Shown in pieces: positions 59,099 to 64,000 of a stretch of 64,000 nt of DNA; the first letter of the stretch is position 1; every line of letters starts with the position of its first letter. The DNA is from Clostridia bacterium. GTDB taxonomy: Bacteria > Bacillota > Clostridia > Oscillospirales > CAG-272. The notes beneath the pieces were generated by a model. It did no database searches, had not been told where the DNA came from, and saw only the letters and a program-made list of their open reading frames with translations. The translations under genes were made by a program, and so were the position numbers. The stretch lies in assembly GCA_017461945.1 (NCBI GenBank), contig JAFTSB010000003.1, forward strand, positions 17,453 through 81,452. Direction: 5' to 3'.

Positions 59099-59309
59099 GC
59101 CCTTTCTGTTTATGCGAGAGAGGAGCATCGCCTGTCGGTAACGGTGCCATCCGTGGCCCCCGATCCCATGGACACAGTGGTCGCCGTGACCCTTGCGGAA
59201 ACTCCCCGTGTGCAGGAACTGTAAGAAATTTTGCATACCGTATTTCTGCTTCTTTATCCTTTTCCACTTTTGAAAAGGCTTGGATGGAGTGTAACATTTT
59301 TTGCAGCGC
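59099..59309 (-). other. Gene-free interval, possible small RNA on the minus strand
   Basis: Between the kinase terminator (59310-59367) and the hairpin at 59067-59098. Read on the minus strand, GGTCACGGCGACC and GGCACCGTTACC (59191-59133) can form an interrupted long stem. Short open frames exist on both strands but lack ribosome-binding sites and homology. I looked for the SRP RNA core, RNase P RNA and tmRNA and did not find them. The promoter, if any, is not consensus. Confidence 0.3.
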
Positions 59310-59367
59310 AAAACAAAAGAGCGGAAGGAGCCCTTTTCACAAAAAGGTCCTTCCGCTCTTTTGTTTT
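59310..59367 (-). terminator. Strong terminator of the sugar kinase gene
   Basis: A 20-bp perfect stem (59310-59329 with 59348-59367) extended by an inner CCTTTT/AAAAGG pairing; T-rich tail on the minus strand. It begins 10 bases after the stop codon. Confidence 0.92.
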
Positions 59368-59377
59368 GCTAAAAATG

Positions 59378-60397
59378 TTATCTCTGTACGCGGCCCGAGC
59401 CGTCGCCGCCGGCCAGTGCCTTGACCTCGGCAACCGTCACCTCGTTCATGTCGCCCTCGATCGAATGCTTGAGGGCAGAGGCCGCCACGGCAAATTCGAT
59501 AGCCTCCTGATTGTCATAGCCGTTTGCCACGGCATAGATCAGACCGGCGCCAAAGCTGTCGCCGCCGCCCACGCGGTCCACAATGTGTACCGCATAATTC
59601 TTGGAGAAATAATACGCGCCGTCACGATACAGCATCGCAGCCCAGTTGTTGTCGCTGGCAGAAATGGAGCCACGCAGAGTAATGGCAACGGTGGGGATGT
59701 CAAAGCGCTTGGAGAGCTGCTTGGCCACATCCTTATAGCCCTCGTGGGAGAGCTTGCCGCCGGTTACGTCGGTGTTGGCGGCCTTGATGCCAAAGACCTT
59801 TTCACAGTCCTCCTCGTTGGCAATGGCCACATCCACATAGGGCATCAGCTCGCCCATAACGCGGCCTGCCTTTTCGGTGGTCCAAAGGTTTTTGCGGAAG
59901 TTCAGATCACACGAAACCGTTACACCCAGCGCCTTGGCGGCTTTGACCGCATCCAGGCAAATCTCGGCACAACTGTCGGAAAGGGCAGGGGTGATGCCGG
60001 TGAAATGGAACCAGGTTGCGCCGTTCAGAATGGCTTTCCAGTCAAAATCGGCCGTGGTGGCGGCAGAAATGGAGGAGTACTTGCGGTCGTATACCACCTT
60101 GGAGGGACGCTGCGAAGCACCCTTTTCGCAATAGTAAAGGCCCAGACGCTCGCCACCCCAAGCAATGTCAGAGGTGTCTACACCGTGGGCACGCAACGTG
60201 CGCAGGGCACTTTTGCCGATGTCGTTTTCGGGGAGCTTGGTCACGTAGGAGGCGTCCAAACCGAAATTGGCCAGCGAAGCGGCCACGTTGGCCTCACCGC
60301 CGCCGTAAATAACCTCAAAGCAATCGGCCTGCACAAAGCGCTTGTATCCCACAGGGGAAAGGCGCCCCATGATCTCACCAAAGCAAACAAATTTCAT
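59378..60397 (-). CDS. PfkB-family sugar kinase, probably 2-keto-3-deoxygluconate kinase
   Basis: 339 aa from the ATG at 60397 (MKFVCFGEIMGRLSP). Ribokinase/PfkB fold: FEVIYGGGEANVAASLANFG near residue 29, VSCDLNFRKNLW near 170, and the catalytic DRVGGGDSFGAGLIYA near 285, whose Asp is the base. The N-terminal GEIMGRLSP and GGGEANVA are typical of KDG kinases. It is divergent from the glycogen operon with an imperfect palindrome between them. A neighbouring KDPG aldolase is not in the window, so the substrate is inference. Confidence 0.85.
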   Translation of the reverse strand: MKFVCFGEIMGRLSPVGYKRFVQADCFEVIYGGGEANVAASLANFGLDASYVTKLPENDIGKSALRTLRAHGVDTSDIAWGGERLGLYYCEKGASQRPSKVVYDRKYSSISAATTADFDWKAILNGATWFHFTGITPALSDSCAEICLDAVKAAKALGVTVSCDLNFRKNLWTTEKAGRVMGELMPYVDVAIANEEDCEKVFGIKAANTDVTGGKLSHEGYKDVAKQLSKRFDIPTVAITLRGSISASDNNWAAMLYRDGAYYFSKNYAVHIVDRVGGGDSFGAGLIYAVANGYDNQEAIEFAVAASALKHSIEGDMNEVTVAEVKALAGGDGSGRVQR

Positions 60398-60442
60398 GAT
60401 TGTTTTCTCCTTTACATTTCGCAAAGCGATATTTCTGCCCTC

Positions 60443-60471
60443 ATTATAGCAAAAAAGAAGACGGTGTGCAA
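60443..60471 (-). promoter_or_regulatory. Promoter of the sugar kinase gene
   Basis: Minus strand TTGCAC (60471-60466), 17 bp, TATAAT (60448-60443). Confidence 0.75.
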
Positions 60472-60545
60472 GCACCTTGTGCCGAAAAAGAATTTTTTGC
60501 AAAAAAATCGGAACTATTTGCAAATAATTCCAGTGGGCACCCAGG

Positions 60546-60577
60546 GTGATCCAATACAAATTGATGTAATGTATCAC
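60546..60577 (+). promoter_or_regulatory. Imperfect 32-bp palindrome, candidate operator between kinase and glgB
   Basis: GTGATCCAATACA (60546-60558) and TGTAATGTATCAC (60565-60577) match as inverted repeats at 11 of 13 positions with a 6-bp spacer. It lies between the divergent promoters and has no terminator T-run. Confidence 0.5.
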
Positions 60578-60647
60578 TTTTTGTGACAATACCGCCAAAA
60601 AAGTGTATTTTTATCTAAAAAACAAGTAAAAAGTCGATGAAAAGTCC

Positions 60648-60676
60648 TTGCAAAATATCATAGAACAGTTTATAAT
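60648..60676 (+). promoter_or_regulatory. Promoter of the glycogen operon
   Basis: TTGCAA at 60648-60653, 17 bp, TATAAT at 60671-60676. Confidence 0.8.
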
Positions 60677-60735
60677 TTATATATACTGTTATGTCGTATG
60701 TCACACGCAAAATGTCGCAGAAAGGAAGAGGCCGT

Positions 60736-62634
60736 ATGCAGGATTTGGATCAATACGCCCCGTATCTATTTCATCAGGGCACCAATTATCACAGCTATGA
60801 ATACCTGGGTGCGCATCGGCAGGGAGATGCCTACGTGTTCCGCGTCTGGGCTCCCCATGCCACCGCTGCTTTCGTTGTGGGTGATTTCAACGATTGGGGA
60901 GAGAGCGACCCTATGCACCGTGTGAACGATGCCGGATTGTTTGAGGGTAGCGTTTCTGCCGATCGGTTCGGGGCGGGGGATTGCTATAAGTTCAAGCTTC
61001 ATACCCCCAACGGTGACCGATTCAAGGCAGACCCTTACGGCTTTTATGCCCAGCTCCCCCCGGCCACAGCCTCGGTCTTTTTTGACCTGGAGGGCTATTC
61101 CTGGCGCGACGAGGGCTGGCTGCGTGACCGTGCTCGCCGCATGACGCCCGACCACTTTTATCGGCAACCGTTAAACGTTTATGAGGTCAATCTGGGGTCC
61201 TTTAAGCGACACGAGGACGGTAGCTATTATACCTATGAGGAGTTGGCGCGCGAGCTGCCCTCCTACGTAAAGGCAATGGGCTATACGCACGTGGAGCTGA
61301 TGCCTGTGATGGAGCACCCCTTTGACGGCTCCTGGGGCTATCAGGTGACGGGCTATTATGCCCCTACCTCACGCTATGGCACACCACACGATTTTATGGC
61401 TTTGGTGGATGCCTTTCACGAGGCCGGCATCGGTGTGATATTGGACTGGGTGCCTGCCCATTTCCCCAAGGATGCCCACGGGCTTTACGAGTTTGACGGT
61501 CAGCCCCTGTACGAGTATCAGGGCCGTGACCGCATGGAGCATAAGGGCTGGGGCACGCGCTGCTTTGACGTGGGGCGGGAGGAGATCCAATCCTTCCTTA
61601 TTTCCAACGCCACCTTCTGGGTGGAAAAGTACCACGCCGACGGCCTGCGTGTGGATGCGGTGGCATCCATGCTGTATCTGGACTACGATCGCGCTCCCGA
61701 TGAATGGGTGCCCAACGTGCACGGTGACAACCGCAATCTGGAGGCCATCGCCTTTTTCCAAAAGCTCAACGCCCATATGCGTGGGGCGCACCCGGATGTG
61801 CTGATGATCGCCGAGGAGTCCACCGCCTATGGCAATCTGACCACCTTTGAAAACGGCGGTCTTGGCTTTTCGATGAAATGGAACATGGGCTGGATGAATG
61901 ATACGCTGGACTATAAGACGGTGGATCATTATCTCCGCCGCTTCCATCACAACAAAACCACCTTTTCGCTGACCTATTCCTTCCACGAGCGGTATGTGCT
62001 GCCGATCTCTCACGATGAGGTGGTACACGGCAAGCTGTCGCTGCTGAATCGCTCGCCGGGAGATTATTGGCGTAAGTTTGCCGATACTCGCGCCATACTG
62101 GCCTATATGATGACCCATCCCGGCAAAAAGCTTTTGTTTATGGGCTGTGAATACGGCCCCTTCCGTGAATGGGACTATGAAAATGAGCTGGAATGGTTTA
62201 TGCTGGATTATCCTGCCCATCAGGAAATGCAGCACTACACCGCCGCCCTCAATCATTTCTATTTACAAAATCCGCCCTTGTATGAGGTGGATGACTCCTG
62301 GCAGGGCTTTCAATGGATCGACGCCGATAATGCCCAGCAAAGCATCCTTTCCTACCGCCGCATCGACAAGCGGGGCAGGGAGCTGGTGGTGCTGATCAAT
62401 CTGACCCCCGCCACCTACGAGGGCTTTCGGCAGGGCTTGCCCTATCACGGCGCTTGGGAGGAGGTATTCAATTCCGATGCCACGGAATTCGGTGGCTCGG
62501 GCGTGGTGAATACCGGCCTGATCCGCACCGAAAGGCAACCGCTGCACGGCCAACCGGCCTGCGCCACATTGCGCATCCCCCCCTTGGGGGCGGTGATCCT
62601 GCGGTGCCGGCGACGGTATCCTACCAAAAAATAA
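60736..62634 (+). CDS. glgB: 1,4-alpha-glucan branching enzyme GlgB (GH13)
   Basis: 632 aa from the ATG at 60736 after AAAGGAAGAGG. N-terminal CBM48 (YVFRVWAPHATAAFVVGDFNDW), then the GH13 barrel: VNLGSFKRHEDGSYYTY, YTHVELMPVMEHPFDGSWGYQ, GVILDWVPAHFPKDAHGL, the nucleophile Asp in ADGLRVDAVASMLYLDY near residue 310, the acid/base Glu in VLMIAEESTAY near 360, and the third acid in LPISHDEVVHGKLSLL. C-terminal beta domain. Introduces alpha-1,6 branches. First gene of glgB-glgC-glgD. Confidence 0.97.
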   Translation: MQDLDQYAPYLFHQGTNYHSYEYLGAHRQGDAYVFRVWAPHATAAFVVGDFNDWGESDPMHRVNDAGLFEGSVSADRFGAGDCYKFKLHTPNGDRFKADPYGFYAQLPPATASVFFDLEGYSWRDEGWLRDRARRMTPDHFYRQPLNVYEVNLGSFKRHEDGSYYTYEELARELPSYVKAMGYTHVELMPVMEHPFDGSWGYQVTGYYAPTSRYGTPHDFMALVDAFHEAGIGVILDWVPAHFPKDAHGLYEFDGQPLYEYQGRDRMEHKGWGTRCFDVGREEIQSFLISNATFWVEKYHADGLRVDAVASMLYLDYDRAPDEWVPNVHGDNRNLEAIAFFQKLNAHMRGAHPDVLMIAEESTAYGNLTTFENGGLGFSMKWNMGWMNDTLDYKTVDHYLRRFHHNKTTFSLTYSFHERYVLPISHDEVVHGKLSLLNRSPGDYWRKFADTRAILAYMMTHPGKKLLFMGCEYGPFREWDYENELEWFMLDYPAHQEMQHYTAALNHFYLQNPPLYEVDDSWQGFQWIDADNAQQSILSYRRIDKRGRELVVLINLTPATYEGFRQGLPYHGAWEEVFNSDATEFGGSGVVNTGLIRTERQPLHGQPACATLRIPPLGAVILRCRRRYPTKK

Positions 62635-62747
62635 CCGCTGCGGACTGCCGCAGTGGCTCCACCGCATATCCTTTGTAACCCCTTACCCGCGTTACCCCTT
62701 TGACCAATGCATCTATTATTACATGACCGAATGGGAGGATATAAACA

Positions 62748-63929
62748 ATGTTCAAGAAGAAAGAGTGCGTGGCCATGCTGCTGGCCGGCGGCCAGGGCAG
62801 CCGTCTGACCGTTCTGACGGCCAAAACCGCAAAGCCTGCCGTCACCTTTGGCGGTAAATACCGCATCATCGACTTTCCCCTTTCCAACTGTGCCAACTCC
62901 GGCATTGATACTGTGGGCGTGCTGACCCAGTATCAGCCCTTGGTGCTCAACGAATACATCGGTACGGGTCTGCCCTGGGATCTGGACCGCAACTACGGTG
63001 GCGTGAAGATCCTGCCCCCCTATCAGGGCAAAAAGGGTGCCGACTGGTATAAGGGCACCGCAAACGCCATTTACCAGAATCTGCAATTTATCGAGAGATA
63101 CGACCCCGACTATGTGCTGATTCTGTCGGGTGACCATATCTACCGCATGAATTATGCGGAAATGCTGAAGGCACATAAGGAAAGCGGCGCCGCCTGTACC
63201 ATTGCTGTTATCGACGTGCCCATCGAGGAGGCCAGCCGCTTTGGTATTCTGACCACCGATGACGACGGCAAGATCATCCGCTTTACCGAAAAGCCCAAAA
63301 AGCCCGATAGCACCAAGGCCTCTATGGGTATTTACATCTTCAGCCGTCACGAATTGGCCAAGTATCTGATCGCCGATGCCGAGGATCCCAAATCCTCCAA
63401 CGACTTCGGCAAAAATATCATCCCCGCTATGCTGGCTGCCGGCGAAAAGATGATGTCCTATACCTTCAAGGGCTATTGGAAGGATGTGGGAACCATCGAC
63501 TCTCTGTGGGAGGCCAATATGGATCTGCTCGGCGAGCATCCCGCCTTGCAGTTGGGTGACCGCGATTGGCGCATCCTTTCCCGTCACGAAAACGCACCGC
63601 CCCAGATCATTGGCGAGGGGGGCGTGGTTGAAAACGCCTCGGTGACCGAGGGCTGTGCCATTTACGGCACCGTTAAAAACAGCGTGCTGGGCGAAAATGT
63701 TCAGGTGCTGGAGGGTGCCACCGTCATTGACTCGGTGCTCATGGGTGACTGTGTCATCGGCGAGGGTGCCGTGGTAGAATATGCCATCCTTGACCGTGAT
63801 GTTGAGATCGGCGAGGGTGCCCATGTGGGCAAGCCTCGTTCCGAGGCCAAGGGCATCGCCGTGATCGGCGAGGGAACCAAAGTAGAAGCGGGAGCAGTAG
63901 TCGCCGACGGTGCGACACTGCCCGAATAA
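62748..63929 (+). CDS. glgC: Glucose-1-phosphate adenylyltransferase GlgC
   Basis: 393 aa, ATG after GGGAGG. Makes ADP-glucose from glucose-1-phosphate and ATP, the committed step of glycogen synthesis. Nucleotidyltransferase motif [23 protein letters not shown] at residue ~8 (note GSRL and LT), the [13 protein letters not shown] segment, [27 protein letters not shown], ending in a left-handed beta-helix with hexapeptide repeats ([20 protein letters not shown]). Acts with GlgD encoded downstream. Confidence 0.96.
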   Translation: MFKKKECVAMLLAGGQGSRLTVLTAKTAKPAVTFGGKYRIIDFPLSNCANSGIDTVGVLTQYQPLVLNEYIGTGLPWDLDRNYGGVKILPPYQGKKGADWYKGTANAIYQNLQFIERYDPDYVLILSGDHIYRMNYAEMLKAHKESGAACTIAVIDVPIEEASRFGILTTDDDGKIIRFTEKPKKPDSTKASMGIYIFSRHELAKYLIADAEDPKSSNDFGKNIIPAMLAAGEKMMSYTFKGYWKDVGTIDSLWEANMDLLGEHPALQLGDRDWRILSRHENAPPQIIGEGGVVENASVTEGCAIYGTVKNSVLGENVQVLEGATVIDSVLMGDCVIGEGAVVEYAILDRDVEIGEGAHVGKPRSEAKGIAVIGEGTKVEAGAVVADGATLPE

Positions 63930-63941
63930 GGAGGAATGACC

Positions 63942-64000
63942 ATGAGAGCTGCAGGATTGATCTTTTCCAACATTCATGACGCGTCCATCCCCGAGCTGAC
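63942..64000 (+). CDS. glgD: GlgD, glucose-1-phosphate adenylyltransferase-like subunit, cut by window edge
   Basis: Only the first 19 codons are present: ATG after AAGGAGGAATG, reading MRAAGLIFSNIHDASIPEL. This is the typical GlgD start (GLIFSNIHD). GlgD pairs with GlgC in Firmicutes. It begins 12 bases after glgC stops. Confidence 0.88.
   Translation, partial: MRAAGLIFSNIHDASIPEL

Noticed and set aside
59036-59224. Short open frames in the kinase-holB interval (62 codons plus, 85 codons minus)
   Set aside because: No ribosome-binding site, they include terminator arms, and no recognisable homology.
59099-59309. SRP RNA, RNase P RNA or tmRNA
   Set aside because: The conserved cores (such as GGAAGGAAGCAGCC for SRP RNA) are absent.

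Overview
The window reads as a chromosomal segment of a Gram-positive, endospore-forming anaerobe of the class Clostridia, most like a gut commensal of the Oscillospirales/Christensenellales type. This is inferred from gene content, not from a marker tree. Supporting content: a two-subunit transketolase, NagB/NagA, the GlgB-GlgC-GlgD set, a RicT (YaaT) protein, a small 2[4Fe-4S] ferredoxin, BcrAD/BadFG-type dehydratase activases, a 'flagellin lysine methylase' homologue, an archaeal-type aspartate-semialdehyde dehydrogenase, and Firmicutes gene orders (yybS-gdpP-rplI-dnaB; rimP-nusA-ylxR-ylxQ-infB; holB-ricT-trmN6-rsmI). Promoters are nearly perfect sigma-A sites with 17-bp spacers, ribosome-binding sites are strong, and intrinsic terminators are frequent. 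I see no phage, plasmid, CRISPR array, rRNA or intact transposase gene.

Layout. 1-6165: the 3' part of a large acidic, Tyr-rich protein, a sugar-phosphate isomerase-like TIM barrel, tRNA-Lys(CTT) with an odd duplicated 3' end, and a GH42-like protein. 6166-6777: a gene-free stretch with nested hairpins and a cluster of DnaA-box-like 9-mers, then the transketolase pair. 8632-12091: an RNHCP zinc-ribbon-like protein, a lipoprotein, a short-chain dehydrogenase and a polytopic membrane protein. 12244-16246: U32 peptidase-family protein, RarA, UppP and RNase M5-like protein. 16250-17717: tRNA-Glu(CTC), then a structured leader and an MscS channel. 17782-19258: a corrinoid-uptake unit (ECF S component plus DUF4430-type lipoprotein) under a cobalamin riboswitch. 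19257-23160: a small HTH regulator, a MATE transporter, an aldehyde dehydrogenase and a hairpin-bounded repeat element. 23161-29915: FliB-like protein, an AraC regulator divergent from a GH5-like hydrolase, a three-gene operon of unknown function, and nagBA. 30038-34315: a two-gene CoA-dehydratase-activase system.

34467-43866 is a long minus-strand operon: yybS, gdpP, rplI, dnaB, tilS, hpt, ftsH. 44044-50263 is the plus-strand nusA/infB operon, whose leader carries almost three copies of a 126-bp tandem repeat. 50337-58826 runs mostly on the minus strand: GH2 enzyme, asd, rsmI, trmN6-like, ferredoxin, ricT, holB, with a sporulation-type amidase inserted on the plus strand. 59378-64000 holds a KDG-kinase-like sugar kinase divergent from the glycogen operon glgB-glgC-glgD, which is cut by the window edge.

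Together the genes describe a saccharolytic fermenter: plant or host glycan hydrolases, amino-sugar catabolism, pentose-phosphate interconversion, glycogen storage and corrinoid salvage, interspersed with informational housekeeping operons. The most interesting material is non-coding: the 126-bp repeats, the mscS leader, the DnaA-box cluster, the tRNA-Lys 3' duplication and the double expression platform behind the cobalamin riboswitch.
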